Assembly: GCA_947471745.1 (NCBI GenBank)
Contig: CANJKZ010000068.1
Coordinates: 2,089,001 to 2,153,000, forward strand
DNA: 64,000 nt
Direction: 5' to 3'
From: Closterium sp. Naga37s-1
Taxonomy: Eukaryota > Streptophyta > Zygnematophyceae > Desmidiales > Closteriaceae
Positions 10,638-22,344 of this stretch are shown here, piece by piece; within the stretch, counting starts at the first letter, position 1, and each line of letters starts with the position of its first letter. The translations under genes and the position numbers were made by a program. A model generated the notes under the pieces. That model did no database searches and had not been told where the DNA came from. It was given only the letters and a program-made list of their open reading frames with translations.

Positions 10638-11958
10638 TGCACGTCGTCGTTGCCGTCGCCCACGTCGGCCAAGCGCACCTGGCCGATTGCGACGGAGCAC
10701 CGGTTGAAGGCTGGATAGTGTAGTGCCTTCGTCAGGAAGTCGGCCGGCTGCTCGGTGGTCTGGATATACCTCAGCGAGAACTTCCCGCGCTTCACCATGT
10801 GCTGCAGCCAGGCCTGTCGCCGCTTCCCGTCAACCCCATGCCCTCGGCAACCGTGATGGCCGACTTGTTGTCCACCCGCAGGACAGTCGGCTTCCCGACG
10901 TCCAGCTGCCGGAACTCTGCAAGGAGGAAGCGAAGTCGGCGTCCTTCCTTGCCGGCTTCGGTGGCTGCCACGTACTCCAACTCAGTCGACGACAATGTCG
11001 CGCACTTGATGCGCTGGCTCGACCAAGAGACTGCGGCCCATCCATAGACGAACACGTAGCCACCCGTGCTCGTCCTGTTCTGCTTGTCACCGGCGTCGTC
11101 GGCGTCCACGTAGCCGACCAGCTCCAGCGACTCAGGACCACCGCCAAACTCCAGGGCGGTGTCACGCGTGTTGGCGAGGTGGGCGAGGCAGCGGTCGACC
11201 TCGCGCCAGTGCTGGTCGCTCCTCACCGTGAGGCCGCTCCCCAGCTTGCTGCAGGCGAAGGCGATGTCTGGCCTCGTCGTCGTCACTGCGAACTGCAGCG
11301 AGCCGACCTTCTGCCGGTACTCCTCCTCCTGGCGTTCCTGTGCCTCCTCGTCGTCGAAGGTGAGCTCGGCGTAGGCGTCGACCGAGACCGGCGTCTTCCG
11401 AGTGTGCCCGGTCTGCTCCTTGTTAATGAAGCGCCTACGCAGCTTGTCGGCGTAGCCCTGCTGGTGCAGCCGCAGGTTCCCCGCCGACCTGTCGCGCACG
11501 ATCTCCAGCCCGTGGTACTTCTGCACCGCCGAGATCTCGCATAGCTCAAAGGCAGCCTCCAGCAGCTCCTTCAACTCCTTCAGCATCGCGGGGCTGCTGC
11601 TGGCGGCGAGCAGGTCGTCGACGTAGACCAGCACCCAGCAGCCCACTCCGTCGTCGCCAACCTTGAAGTACAGAGCCTTGTCGACCTGGCTCTTCTTCCA
11701 CCTGGTGCCGAACAAGACGTTGTTGAGCGCCAAGTACCACAGCAGTGGCGACTGCTGCCTGTAGAGGCTCTTCAGCAGCTTGCACACCCGGCCGGTTCTG
11801 TCGTTGAAGTAGTCCGGCTGGGACATGTACAGCACCCGGTCCAGCTTGCTCCGCAGGAAGGCGTTCTTCATGTCGAGCTGCATTAGGTTGAGATTGAGGA
11901 CGGCGACGATGCTGAGGAAGATCCTCACTGTGACGTAGCTGCCCACCGGCGCGAACGT
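10638..11958 (-). pseudogene. Element 3 reverse transcriptase-RNase H
   Basis: A 384-codon frame (11946-10792) starts inside RT. It holds QLDMKNAFL with the first catalytic Asp, LKSLYRQQ, the intact box YVDDLLAAS, YHGLEIVRDR, RPDIAFACS, and the RNase H part with YVDADDAGD, SSTELEYVAATEAGKE and VDNKSAITVAEG. A frame change near 10810 carries RNase H on to FSLRYIQTTEQPADFLTKAL, ending at about 10638. A TAG stop at about 11958 separates this frame from its N-terminal block (KGFTQVYGADYD, then TFAPV), where a Glu codon is expected. Confidence 0.88.
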
Positions 11959-12752
11959 CTAGTCGTAGTCGGCGCCGTACACCTGCGTGAAGCCCTTCAC
12001 GACCAGCCTCGCCTTCTCTCTCTCGACGGTGTCGTCCATGTGGTACTTCGTCGTCAACACCCACCGGTTCTTCATTATGTTCACTCCTGGCGGGCGTTCG
12101 ACCAGCTCCCACGTGCCCATGTTGATGAGGCTGCGGATCTCCTCCTCCATGGCGGCCTTCACCGCCGAGCCCTTCCAGCTCGCCAACGCCTCCTTCACCG
12201 TCATCGTCGAGATGTCCCAGCGGTGCTCGGGGTTGGCATGCATGTCGGGGTCGAGCTCCAGAAACTCCTCATCCTCCTCGGCGTCGTCGTACAGCACGTC
12301 ATCATCGTCCACGTCGTACACCGTGGTGAAGGCAGCGGGGACGAAGAAGTCACGCGACCTCCGAAGTCGGCCTGTGCGCCGTGTTCCCGACAGGACCTCC
12401 TCGGCGTCCCCTCCATCGTCACCGGTGTCACTGTCCTCAGCGTCCTGCTGCACCTTAGTCGGCGTCCCAGCCGACTGCTCCCCTGCGGTCGGCTCCCCTG
12501 CCGACTACCTAGTCGCTGAATGCTCCTCGGTCGTCGTTGCTGCTGCCGGCTCCCCTGTCGACTGCTGTTCTGCAGTTGCCTCCTTCTCCGGCTTCACCAA
12601 AGTCGGTGGCACCACCTGCTGCCTCCTGGTCGGTATCGGCTTCGCTCCCACGCCAATTGGCACATCATCATGTCGGCCACCGGCGATGCTTGGAGCCGGC
12701 GCTACAGGTGACGCCCAACTGCTCCTCTCATCGCCGGAGTCCAACATCGGAG
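11959..12752 (-). pseudogene. Element 3 acidic linker and RT N-terminus
   Basis: The segment 12453-11959 encodes an acidic, low-complexity linker, then the conserved start of RT (SWKGSAVKAAMEEEIRSL, GTWELVERPPG, REKARLVVKGFTQVYG). The segment 12756-12505 continues upstream in the same frame across a TAG stop at 12505. It is a Thr/Pro/Gln-rich spacer of the kind seen between integrase and RT in copia polyproteins. A frame change separates it from the integrase frame. Confidence 0.75.
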
Positions 12753-13841
12753 TCACCAGTGGTGCTGCATACCCATGTGCAGCAGCATCGTCCTCACCGA
12801 CTCTACCACCGTGCGCATCTCCCTCTCCGCCATGCAGTTCTGCTGTGGTGTGTACGGGCAGGTCAGGTCGTGGACGATCCCCTTGCTGTTCACGAAGTCG
12901 GTGAACTGCTTCCCGAGGAACTCCCCTCCCCGGTCAGAGCGTAGCATCAACACCGACCGCTTCGTCTGCCTCTCAGCCACTGCCAGCCACTGCACGAACT
13001 CCCGCAACGCACCCGATTTCTTAACGACCGGCCTCACCCACACGTAGCAGGTCTTGCAGTCCTTCAGCAGCAAGAAGTACAGGCTGCCGTCCTTGGAAGC
13101 TGCGCAGAACGGCCCGTACAGGTCAACGTGTACGACGGCCAGCACGTCATCGACATCGGAGCCTTTGTTGGGAAAGGTGTGTCGCGCCAGCTTCCCGTCG
13201 ACGTACGAAACACACGGTGAGTCAGCGCCAGACGCCGACTTGAGGTCCAGCCAGGTGTCGACCTCGTGCTTCGCCGAGCTCCGGATGGTGTCCATGCCTA
13301 CGTGCGCAAGCCTCGCATGCAGCCTGTCCGGCGTTGCCTTTGTCGCCGAGACAATCGCCCGCAGGGCCACGACCTCCGTCGTGGGCGTCGTCGACCTCGT
13401 CGAGCAGGGACGCAGGTCGGTGCAGAGGACTCGCCCGGTGTAGGACGCCCGACCGAGGACGTCTCCCGCTGCCGAGACGAGCAGCATCCCGTCGCCGTCC
13501 TCCTGCAACTTCACACCGTTCTCCTTCAGCTGGCCGGCTGAAAGCAGGTTCGCTCGCACGCCCGGGACGTAGAGCACTTCGCGGATGAGCACCTGTTTCC
13601 CGGCCTCCCGGTGCAGAGCGACAGTGCCGCGGCCCTGAACGTCCTGCGGCGCCCCATTGAAGCCGCGCACGTGGTTCACGGTACTGCTCGGCTCCAAGTT
13701 GACGAAGGCCTCCTTTGTCCCCATCAGGTGGTGCGAGCAGCCGCTCTCGAGTAGAACCACCACCGGGTTCGCCTGCACAGCTGCCGCCACCGCCTGGAAG
13801 TCCTCGCCGGCCTCCGACGCCAGCAAGACGGTCGGCTCCAC
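12753..13841 (-). pseudogene. Element 3 protease, pre-integrase and integrase
   Basis: A 362-codon frame. The protease active site reads VVLLESGCSHHLMG, where copia proteases have DSGA: the catalytic Asp is Glu. The pre-integrase module is LHARLAHVGM, with one Cys of its CxxC pair replaced by Tyr. The integrase core keeps its acidic residues (VVHVDLYGPF, LRSDRGGEF, and Glu in AEREMRTVVESV), although QQNG is QQNC. The frame ends at a frameshift just inside the C-terminal integrase region. Confidence 0.85.
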
Positions 13842-14916
13842 GACGCCGACCAGTGAGCATGACGCCGCCTTGCCATCTCGCCCCTTGCCGCCACCAGAGG
13901 AGTCGGCGTCCTTTGCCCAGGTCGACTTGGTCTACTACTTCTCCTTGCGCGGCTGGTTTCCTTCTCGACGAGGACGACGGCTGGCCGACCTCCCGCGACC
14001 TCCCTTGGCGTCGTCATCGTCGGTATCGCTCCGGTCGGGGCACTCGAAGGAGAGGTGGTTGGGGCTGTGGCAGATCTGGCACTCCCGACGCCGACTTCCT
14101 CTTCCTCGACTACCACTCGTAGCCGACTTCTTCTTGTCGGCGTCCTTCGCCGACTTCCACCCGCTGCTACCACCGCAGCCAGGCTGCCCACGCTGCCCCG
14201 CTCAACCACCTTGCTTCGCCGGGGCGACGAAGTTTGCCTGCGCCAGGAGCTCCTGGGACCGCTCAGCCTCCTACATCGCCTCGTCCTGCAGGATGTACGA
14301 GGTCAAGTTGTCCTCGTTGAGCGTCGCCCTCGTGCTCGGCGCCATTGACAGCCACTTCAGGAGGTTGTAGCTGCTCGAGAGTCCCTGCATGACGTGCGTG
14401 ATGTACGACACCATCGAGTACTGCGCGCCGGCCATCCTTATGGTGGCGAGGATTCGCCGGGCTCGGTTGCAGTAGCCGGTAGCAGTCTCCTCGTCGCCCA
14501 TACGCAGGTGCGTCAGCTGCCCCTCCAGCTGGGCGATGAACAAGTCGTCGGTGACCTGATACGTCGACTCGATGAAGTGCCATGCCCGGGGGCCGGTGTC
14601 GAGGTACTCCCGGCACCACCTCAAGGCAATCTGCATGCCCGGCGAGCAGCACCGCGAGATGACCGTGAAGGTCAACAGCTGCACGGCGCGAAACTCCGCT
14701 CGTAAGTCAGCGTGGTGCTCCTCCGGCGTCGCCACGGTCCCTCGGGCGAAGCCGATCAGACCGGCCATCTCCAGCTGGGGCTCGATGGCTTCGTTGGAGA
14801 TGAGTATGCCCGGTCAACCAACGAGCGGCGGGGTGACCAAGATCGTGTCCGGCGTAAACTTGAAGTAGCCGTACCTCGGTTGCAATCCCGCCCGCCGTCA
14901 CATGGGTCGCCGACAT
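13842..14916 (-). pseudogene. Element 3 gag with zinc knuckle
   Basis: The segment 14768-14271 encodes a capsid-type region: GFARGTVATPEEHHADLRAEF, AWHFIESTYQ, QLEGQLTHLRMGDEETATGYCNRARRIL, VMQGLSSSYNLLKWLSM. A knuckle with perfect C-x2-C-x4-H-x4-C spacing (CQICHSPNHLSFEC) is read on the minus strand near 14040-14110. Stops and frame changes separate the pieces. The start Met is uncertain; the frame may begin as far right as about 14916. Confidence 0.75.
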
Positions 14917-16390
14917 CGGCGACAGTCCGCTCCGTCAACCTCCGACGTCGACCTGCAAGGAGCCTGCAGCCGCCGACGACCACATCCCTCGGGCCTGAAC
15001 GCCGCCGGCTTCACCGGCGTGTATCACACCTCGTTGCCTCGACGTGCCTCCCGCACTACTGCCGACGTGACCTCCACCGGCGTGGACGCCCACGTCGACG
15101 CCGCCGTCGTTGTTCACCGGTCGAGGAGAGGCTGGTCGAGAAGGGGGGTACTCCGCCGCCCACACGAAGCGGAGTCCTGCCTCGACGACTGCCCAGGGTA
15201 TCGCCCCGTACTCCTGAGCCTCAAGCCGTCTCCTCGCATCCTCCAGCTGTGCCTCCAGGGTGTCCATCACCTCGGCGTCACCTACGCGCACACTAGTGAC
15301 TGCACGGCTGCCGGCCTACGAACACGAGCGATAAGTGCAAATTTGGCTGAACTGAACTACGTCGCGGTGTCGTCCACGCTCACCGCACCATGCGGAGATA
15401 ACTTTAGCAATGGGAGCTAGACTACGGGCTAGGCACGGGTGCTCGTGTGATGTCTGTGTTCGTTCCTTAGTCGTTTCCTTGTGTTAACGCTGCTTGCTAG
15501 TTTACGGGGAGAATTTGCAGGAGTTTCACTAGGAAAAGATGACAACAATGCTTGCAACAACATTGGCAACACAGACTACATCAGAGCTAGCTATGCTACT
15601 GGTCGACCTCCAGCGCAGCATGGTCGACCGCGCTCCAGCGCAGCAGCGCTCGCACCGCTCCAGCGTTGCAGAGTAGCGGTGCGCCAACGTTGCAAGTCCA
15701 CAGTGTGCCAACGCTGCAGCAAGTCGGCTGCACAGCGTTGCACCCGCAGGACAACGGTGCACCTGCTTCGCAGGTGCGTGGAGCTGGTTGGCGCTCCACA
15801 CCTTGTCACGAGCACAGCGCAGACGCCTGGCAGACTCCACGCCAGCGACTTCGCCCACCAACCACATCGACCTCGGGATACCACCCCCGAGGTCGGCCTC
15901 GCAGACTCCACACCGGCGACACTCGCGCACGTCGCTCGGGTATCCCGGTCAACCGGGCAACCACGCCTGGTCGACCAGCGCAGTCCGTAGCTGGCCACAC
16001 ATGCCCGGCGTCCCCAGTCCGGTGTCTAGGCGCCCAGGACACCGTCCGAACCCCCAGGTCGGCGTCCATATGCCGCCAGGATGCCGTGCAGACGTCCAGG
16101 GCAGCGTCCAGCCTCCCAGGACGCCGACCAGACGCCCAGGTTGGTGTCCAGCCTCCTAGGACGCCGTGCAGACGCCCACAACGTTGACCAAGCGCCCTGG
16201 TAGCCGTGCCGACGCCCAGGTCGGCGTCCAGCTTCCCAGGACGCTGTTTCGGCGTCCAGGACGCTGTCTCGGCGTCCAGGACGCCAACCAGGCGTTCAAG
16301 ACGGCGTCCTCCTGCTCGGCGCCCTCCAGCCAGGCGCCCTCCAGCTCGGCACCCTTCCAGTAGCCCCCGTGCCCACTGCTGCAGGTCGGC
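14917..16390 (-). repeat. Long 5' leader of element 3 with GC-rich minisatellites
   Basis: About 1.5 kb between gag and the 5' LTR has no recognisable gene. From about 15600 to 15800 it is built on CAGCGTTGCA/CCAACGTTGCA-like units. From about 16010 to 16350 it is built on imperfect units of about 35 bases around GACGCCCAGGTCGGCGTCCA. These give false Gly/Arg/Trp-rich frames. The first bases after the LTR do not match the usual iMet primer site, so priming may differ. Confidence 0.6.
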
Positions 16391-16466
16391 TGCAACCCCC
16401 ACACATCCGACCACAAGGTCGGCTCCGCCCAAGCGAGGACGGGGCCACACAACACTCCCGTTGATA
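16391..16466 (-). repeat. 5' LTR of element 3 (76 bp)
   Basis: It matches 10425-10500 along its whole length with a few differences, and keeps the same CCGACC-ACAA-GGTCGG stem. It is flanked on the right by f2 pre-integrase sequence. Confidence 0.72.
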
Positions 16467-18132
16467 GCAAGGAAATTGCGGTCGGGGATGATGTTGAGCG
16501 GAGTTCTGGTGCCTTCGATGAGGCGAGCAAATGGATCTGGGCGGGAGATTGGTCCAAGCGAGTCGTGAGGCGGCGTTGCCGGCACATTCCCCTCCCCAAT
16601 CTCCGACCAGGGGTCTCCCAACGGTAAGGGGAGCGGGATGGTGGTGGCAGGGAGCGAGGTGGGCGGCCGAGAGGAACCGCAATTTGTGGAGGTGTTTGCT
16701 CAGCGGCCATCTCTCGCTCCGCTTCCTCCATTTCGTCTTGGGTAAGGTCGCCTTCATCTCGTTGTTCGGGTTCGCCCCATCCGCCAGTTCCCCATCCTTG
16801 AACGGTGCCTGACGCGCCAGTTGTGGATCCCCATGTTGCTCATGCGGTGCCGCCATTGCCATCGTCGTCGTGTCCCCACCCACCGCGTCGTGCTGACTCC
16901 TCGTCCCGTCCTGCCGTCATGCGCTCCTCATATAGCTTCGCTTTCTTTTCTGCCCTTGCCTTGTCTTCCTCCTCTTTGACGCTCAACTCATCAGGTGCGT
17001 CAGGATCTTTCCACTCCTTGTTGATGGTTCGGTAGATGTCGCGAGAATAAGGGCGCATGCGGTTCTCCTTGTCGAATGTCGTGGTGTTTGCTTTCATAAG
17101 CCAGCGGAGCGTTTCTGAGCGTGGGGTTGGTCGTGCTGATGCCGTCATTCCAAGTTTTTTTTCGTCCCCAAAGATGCGATGAGAGGCAACAGCCAGCTCC
17201 ATTTCTGTCATGCTTCCTGGGTCTGCTTCGACGCTATCCACCTCTTGAATCGCCGCGAGATCTCTCTCTACTTCTTTTGTGCGGCTTGCTGTGGGTGTGA
17301 AGCAGGTGGTACAAAATCCGTCGGTGCCGGGTTGGTGCAGATTTATCTCACGAGGGTGAGGACTGCGGCGGATCCACGGCCGTCCGTCCGGGTGGTGCCA
17401 TGACTCCATGTTCATCTAAGGGAAGTCCAGGGGGACAAGGTCCACGAGCTCGACTGATGATGCCTGGCAGTTGGGTATGTTGAAGTCTAGCACGTAGACG
17501 CCGCCAAGCGAGCGAGCTCTCCCGAGATACTTGTGCGACTCAGCGGGTGTGTCAGGAGGAGCGTAGGTTAGGATGAGGTCGTGCGTGTAGGGATTCGTGG
17601 CGAGCATGACTCCCGCGAACAGCAAGTTGAAACGCAAATTCGGCACGTAGAGCAGATCATTGAACGTGATGTGCGTGTTGCTGTCTCGAGCTTGTAACAC
17701 CACAATGCCTTGCACGCTGGCGCGCAGTTGCTCGTTGTTGGCGACGGCGACGTAGGTGGCAGGAGCGCGGCTGACGTTCGAGATGTATCGGACAGATCCC
17801 ACCATGTGCTGTCCGCAAAAGCTGTCCAGGTACCAGGTGTTGTACTTGTTGTTGCGCAAGAGGAGTGCGGATCGCGGAGTCACCAGGGTCGCCTTGAACC
17901 TTCTCTCAAAGAGGTCAGCTTCTCTCCATCCCACGCGAACAAAACTTTGGTCATCGTGGGGTGGACTTTCCCGCAGTCGTAATGGTTGATGCCAATCTTG
18001 CACGTCCTCATCATCGTAGTGGTAGTTCTCTGTTAGGGGGTTGTTCCACCCTTCTTCAGGTCGAATGAGCGTGCCGCGAGGTTCCTCCTCCTCGTCTGGT
18101 TCAGCAGCGTGTGGGCGACGTCTTGTCGCCAT
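16467..18132 (-). pseudogene. f2 copia protease and linker
   Basis: The frame 18132-17416 contains a protease-like block (KYNTWYLDSFCGQHMVGSV; DSF replaces DSGA), then LYVPNLRFNLLFAGVM and the block GVYVLDFNIPNC that matches f1. The frame 17415-16840 continues with HPREINLHQPGTDGFCTTC, also matching f1, and an acidic/basic linker. A stop at 17416 divides them. From about 16839 to 16467 the sequence is decayed pre-integrase, up to the element 3 insertion. Confidence 0.8.
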
Positions 18133-18289
18133 GTTAGCGATTACGTTCGTGGTAGCTCCTGCTTGTGTCTGCTATTGTTGTTGGTGTTGTGCAGGAGGGC
18201 GAGAAGCTTGATGTCGAGGCTGAAAGTGACGAGCGTCTTGTCGGCCGACCCAGTTGTTATGGTGAGTGGCATTTGGGTGGCGATAGTTG

Positions 18290-19229
18290 GACCGGGATTT
18301 GCATCGGTCCGTTGAGTGTCCGAAGGTTTTGCAGATTTTGCAATATTAGCGCCTTGGTTGTCGTCGCTCTTTTCGGTTGTCTGTATTGAAGGCGAGGCGC
18401 TCTTGGCGCTGCGAGGAGCTTGTCTTGCTCGAATCCATGTCCTGATGTTCAGTCAGGAGGGCGGCGCATAGTGCGGCTTCTGAAATGATTCCGCGTTGTC
18501 AGAGTAGCGCTTTGCAGGACTTCCACTCACGCCCAAGTCCTTGGAGGACAATGTTGACAAAGATCTCCTTCGAAATCGCGCTTCAATGCTTTGTGATCCT
18601 GTCATAAATGTTCCGACAGCGGTTCATATATGTATTCGCTTTCTCCCTGTGCCCCATCTTTGTCTCCATGAGTTGCTGCAGGAGCCTGCTATAGGTGACT
18701 GAGTCCTTTGGCTGAAATACCTCAACGAGGTGCTTCCAGGCTTCCAAGGCTGGAGCAGCTCTCTCTTTGTAGGAGCGGATGCCGAGTTGCTCCGCAGTCG
18801 TCATGTTGCGTCGCATCACACTGTACGCCATGAGGAACTCGCTGTAGTACTGAGCGGGCGTCGTTGGTTTCTTCCACCGGTTTAGGGTAGTAGCCGTCGA
18901 AGTAGTGGTAGATCTGCGCTGTTTGTAGAAGGAGCGCCCGCTCAAAACTCCATGCATAAAAATCTTTGCCGTCGAACACAGCAGCAACTTTAATTTTTGA
19001 AACGCTCAGAATGCGTGCTTGCGCAGAATTGATGACTTCATCGTTTGGACGGGGGACAGTTGTTGTTGATCTGTCTGTGTTGAGGGAGAAGGTATGCGGC
19101 AGTATCACGGCTTTTCGCAGCCGGTTGACCAGGTTGAGCTGGTTGGGAAGAGGTTCCCGCGTCGCCTTTGAACAGTTCTTCGAGATTTTTCTAGTTGATA
19201 GTCGCGAAAACAACTGCTCCAGCGTGGCA
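18290..19229 (-). pseudogene. f2 copia gag
   Basis: The frames 19213-18722 and 18987-18583 overlap in different phases. Together they encode TVPRPNDEVINSAQARIL, FDGKDFYAWSFERALLLQ, AQYYSEFLMAYSVMRRNMTTAEQLGI and EVFQPKDSVTYSRLLQQLMETKM, the same order as f1 gag. A CCHC knuckle (YCKICKTFGHSTDRCKS) is read near 18290-18345 and keeps all four ligands, unlike f1 copy 1. At least one frameshift disrupts the gene. Confidence 0.85.
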
Positions 19230-19498
19230 GTGCTAATCGGAACTCACCTCCTCCTTCCTGCCCTTCTGCTACTCCCTCTTCTCCTCTGCTTATCTCTCTT
19301 CTTTCTCACCTCTTCCCCGCTTTCACCCTTCCTGTCCTGACCTCCCCTACTCCTCTTTGCCCCACTGAACCCAGACTTCTCGCCTCTGCACCTCTGTCCT
19401 TTGTCTCTCTTCTCCTCCCTTGGTGATTCTCTCTGTAATGCACTCACTCTTGCCCCCTCCCATGACCCCTTGCTGCCGTCCTCGCCCTGGTCATGGGA
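19230..19498 (-). other. Purine-rich tail of the gypsy element
   Basis: On the minus strand this is strongly purine-biased (G/A) and encodes only Arg/Glu/Lys-rich low complexity with stops. It follows the C-terminal integrase region. It may include the polypurine tract that once preceded the missing 3' LTR. No gene is seen. Confidence 0.5.
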
Positions 19499-21276
19499 CC
19501 CTGGTAAGCCCGTTCCTGCTTGCCCTAGCCCGCAACCGCCACATTCGTCAGATGGTCCATGACTCTCTTCCCCTTCTCATCCTCCAGTACCAGCACCCCT
19601 GACTCTCTCACCTCCCGGACCGTCCACCTCTGTTGGGACACCCCCAAGTCCAGCCCATCCTGTTTTACCCTCCGCACGTATACCTCCTGTCCTTCCTCCA
19701 GGCGAGGATCCTTCTACTGCATCCTTCCCAGCTGCCTCTGTCGGTATCGGTGAATGTCTCTCAGCTGAGCCACCTTCAGGCTCTCCATTGCTGCGGGCAG
19801 CATCTTCTTCAGGTACACGGCTCTGGTGTCTGCCAGTGCTACCCACTTCTCTGCTGTCTTTGCTGACACACTGTCTGTCAGCAGGCGTGGCGCTTCCACT
19901 GGTAGTATGGGCTGCTTCCCGAAGAGCAGATAGTAGGGGGACACGTCCTTCAGTGCGGCCTGTTTACTGTATCTGTACCCCGCCATCACCCATGCCAGCC
20001 TCTTGTCCCAGTCCCCCTTGTGCGCCTCTCCGTACACCCGCAATCCCTTCTTCACCGCCTGCACCAGCCTCTCTGTCAGGCCATCTGCCTGCGGGTGGTA
20101 CCTGGAGGTGGTGCGGTGCTGGATACCGTTGGACGCCAGCAGCTCATCGAACTCCCCTTGGAATTCGGCGCCTTGATTAGTCAGTACCTCTCCACACACC
20201 CCAAACCTCGTCAGCACCATCTCCTCAAATGCCTCCGCCACGGCCGCCGCGGTCTTGTTCACCAATGGCCGTGCCTCTGCCCACTTGCTCACGTGCTCTA
20301 TCATGCACACGATATACCTCCTTCCCCTCTTGCTCACAGGTAGTTCCCCGGCTATGTCTAGTGACCACCTGTATCCGAGCTCCACAATTGCCAGCGGCTG
20401 GAGCTCTGCCTGACTTTTCAGCAGGGTTGCCTTGTTCCTACAGCAGAGCTCACACTTCTCCAACCATTCCTTCACCTCCTTCTGCATCCCTGCCCACCAC
20501 CATCCTGTCTGCAGCAGCTGTTGCGTGCGCAGCGGGCCGTAGTGCCCCAGCTTCTCATACACTTCTTTAATGATCCTTTCCCGCTCCCGTGGCCCTGGCA
20601 CCCTCTTCCATCCGTCTTTGGTCCTCAGCTGCACCTGCCCCTGGAACCACCTGTAGTGCTGCCCCCTTGCCCGGGCCCTGGACCCCGCTCCCTCGTCCTC
20701 GGCTGTCTCTCCCTTTATCCATGCTAGTGTCTCGGCGTCCTGCCAGACGTCTGCTGCCCCTCGCGTTTGTTCTCCTCCTGGCCCCTGCTCCTTGACCATG
20801 GCGGTCAGTGCTGCTGCGGGTGGCTCTGGTCCTGTGCCCGGCTCATCCTTTTCCTTCGGTGGTTTCCTTGACAACCCATCCACGTGCTGCATTGTCTTCC
20901 CGGGGCGGTGCTTTACGGTGAAGTCATATTCCTGCAATCTCATTGCCCACCGCAAGTTCCGCCCCATCAGTGTCTGGTTCTGCATGAGCCACAGCAAGGG
21001 CTGATGGTTGGTCACCAACGTGAAGTGCCTGCCTTGCAGATAGACTCGTAAGTGTCCGACTGCCCACACCGCTGCCAGCCCCTCGCCTTCGTATGAGGAA
21101 TAGTTCGCCTCTGCTGGGTTGCATGTCCTGCTGGCGAACGCCACCACCTTCTCCTGCCCATCTTCCATTTTGCTCAGGATTGCCCCCATCCCTACACTGC
21201 TCCAGTCCGTGTAGAGCACAAATGGCGCCCTTCCGTCAGGCAGCTTCACCACTGCTCCTTCCTTTACTGCCTCCAT
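19499..21276 (-). pseudogene. Gypsy RNase H and integrase
   Basis: A 520-codon frame (21276-19714). RNase H residues are present: FVLYTDWSSVGMGAIL (Asp), SSYEGEGLAAVWAV (Glu), LVTNHQPLLWL and MQHVDGLSR (Asp). The integrase zinc finger has His and Cys ligands (YEKLGHYGPLRTQQLL then CELCCRNKA). The core has WSLDIAGELP (first Asp) and HPQADGLTERLVQ (Glu). The second catalytic Asp, normally in LTDQG, is Asn (LTNQGAEF; codon at 20176-20178). A stop at 19714 is followed by the C-terminal region (EVYVRRVKQDGLDLG) in the same style, to about 19499. Confidence 0.92.
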
Positions 21277-22247
21277 AAGCCCCTTCAGTGCCCCCTCTTG
21301 CGCCTCTTCCCACTGCCACTTCTGATCCTCTCTCAGCAGCTTGTTCAGCGGTGCGGCTCTCTTGCTAAAGTCAGCTATAAACTTGCGGTAGTATTCAGGA
21401 AGCCCAGTAGCGCTCTTAATCTGCTTCTGTCCTTTGGGCGCCCCACCCTGTCCAGCACTTCTACCTTCGCCTTCTGGATGCTCAGCTCCCCTCCTGCCAC
21501 CTCAAACCCCAAGTACGCCACGCTGCTGTGTCCGAACGGACATTTCCCAGGGTGGCAAGTCAGCCTTGCCGCTTGGATGGCGGCCAGCGTCGCTTCGATG
21601 TCGTTGACGTGCGTGTCGCTGTCGGGACTGAAGATGATTACGTCATCTATGTAGCAGGCCGCATTCTTCACTTGCCGCAGCACCGCATCCATTACTCTCT
21701 GGAACACAGCTGAGGCATTCCTTAGCCCGAATGGCATGAAATTCCATTCGTACAGGCCATCCGGCCCATGAAAGGCGGTCTTCCTCTTATCCTCTTCTGC
21801 TATGGGTATCTGGTTGAAACCCTGCCTCAGGTCCAGCGTCGAGAACACCCAGCTCCCGTGCAGCTGGTCGAATATTTCCTCCGCCATCGGCATGGGGTAG
21901 CGGTCGGTTGCAGTTACCTTGTTCAGACCCCTGTAATCTCCGCACATCCTCCGTGACAGCACTGCTCCTGTCAGATCCGTTCTCGCCGCCACCACTGTTG
22001 CTGCTGCGTAATCTGATGTCGACCTGTGTATCAATCCCGCAGCTAGCAGCTCTCGGCATTTGTCTGTGCACACTTCCACATCCTGGGGACTCATCCTCCG
22101 ATGCCTCTGATACACTGGCACTTCGCTTGTCAAGGGCAGGTGCATGGTGCTTGTCACCCACTTCCCCAGCTGCTGCAGGTTGTGCGCGAATGCCGCTGCA
22201 TGCTGTCGCAGCACTGCCTCTAGCCTGATTGCGGCTGCCCCCTGCAA
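21277..22247 (-). pseudogene. Gypsy reverse transcriptase
   Basis: The frame 22247-21375 contains VPVYQRHRRMSPQDVE, AGLIHRSTSDYAAATVVA, MCGDYRGLNKVTATDRYPMP, FSTLDLRQGFNQIPI (first Asp), KTAFHGPDGLYEWNFMPFGLRNA, and the catalytic box YIDDVIIFSP. It then has CPFGHSSVAYLGFEV and RLRALLGFLN. The frame ends in a frameshift in the connection (AFLNTTASL, where YYRKFI is expected), and the remaining connection is in another frame. RT residues themselves look intact. Confidence 0.92.
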
Positions 22248-22344
22248 AGCTGCGCCTACGTTCCACCTATGCTGCTCTTCTCCGCCTTCTTCCCGCCCAC
22301 GCCCATCTTCGCCTGCTGCTGCTTCCTGCTCCCTTCTCTCTCCG

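Larger units (their letters stand above)
10425..16466 (-). mobile_element. Ty1/copia retroelement (element 3) with apparent 76-bp LTRs
   Basis: Near-identical 76-bp direct repeats lie at 10425-10500 and 16391-16466, with short inverted ends (TACAAC or TGCAAC at the left, GTTGACA or GTTGATA at the right). Between them, on the minus strand, are gag, zinc knuckle, protease, integrase, RT and RNase H in copia order. A purine tract (GGTAGGGGAG on the minus strand) touches the inner edge of the 3' LTR, as expected for a PPT. f2 sequence resumes on both sides. A clear target duplication and a standard iMet primer site were not found. LTRs this short are unusual for a copia element. Confidence 0.75.
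7946..19229 (-). mobile_element. Ty1/copia retroelement, family f2 (minus strand), split by element 3
   Basis: The element reads right to left: gag (19213-18290), protease/linker (18132-16840), pre-integrase to 16467, insertion of element 3, integrase (10424-9734), linker (9737-9154), RT (9123-8400), RNase H (8490-7946). It is related to f1 through all domains. Its 3' end is fused tail to tail to f1 at about 7946 with no LTR left. A fragment with its LTR is at 57917-58775. The right boundary near 19229 is where gypsy sequence begins. Confidence 0.88.

Noticed and set aside
15529-16731. Overlapping 120-270 codon frames with Trp/Arg/Gly repeats
   Set aside because: They span the element 3 leader minisatellite, its LTR and f2 sequence at once, so they cannot be one gene.
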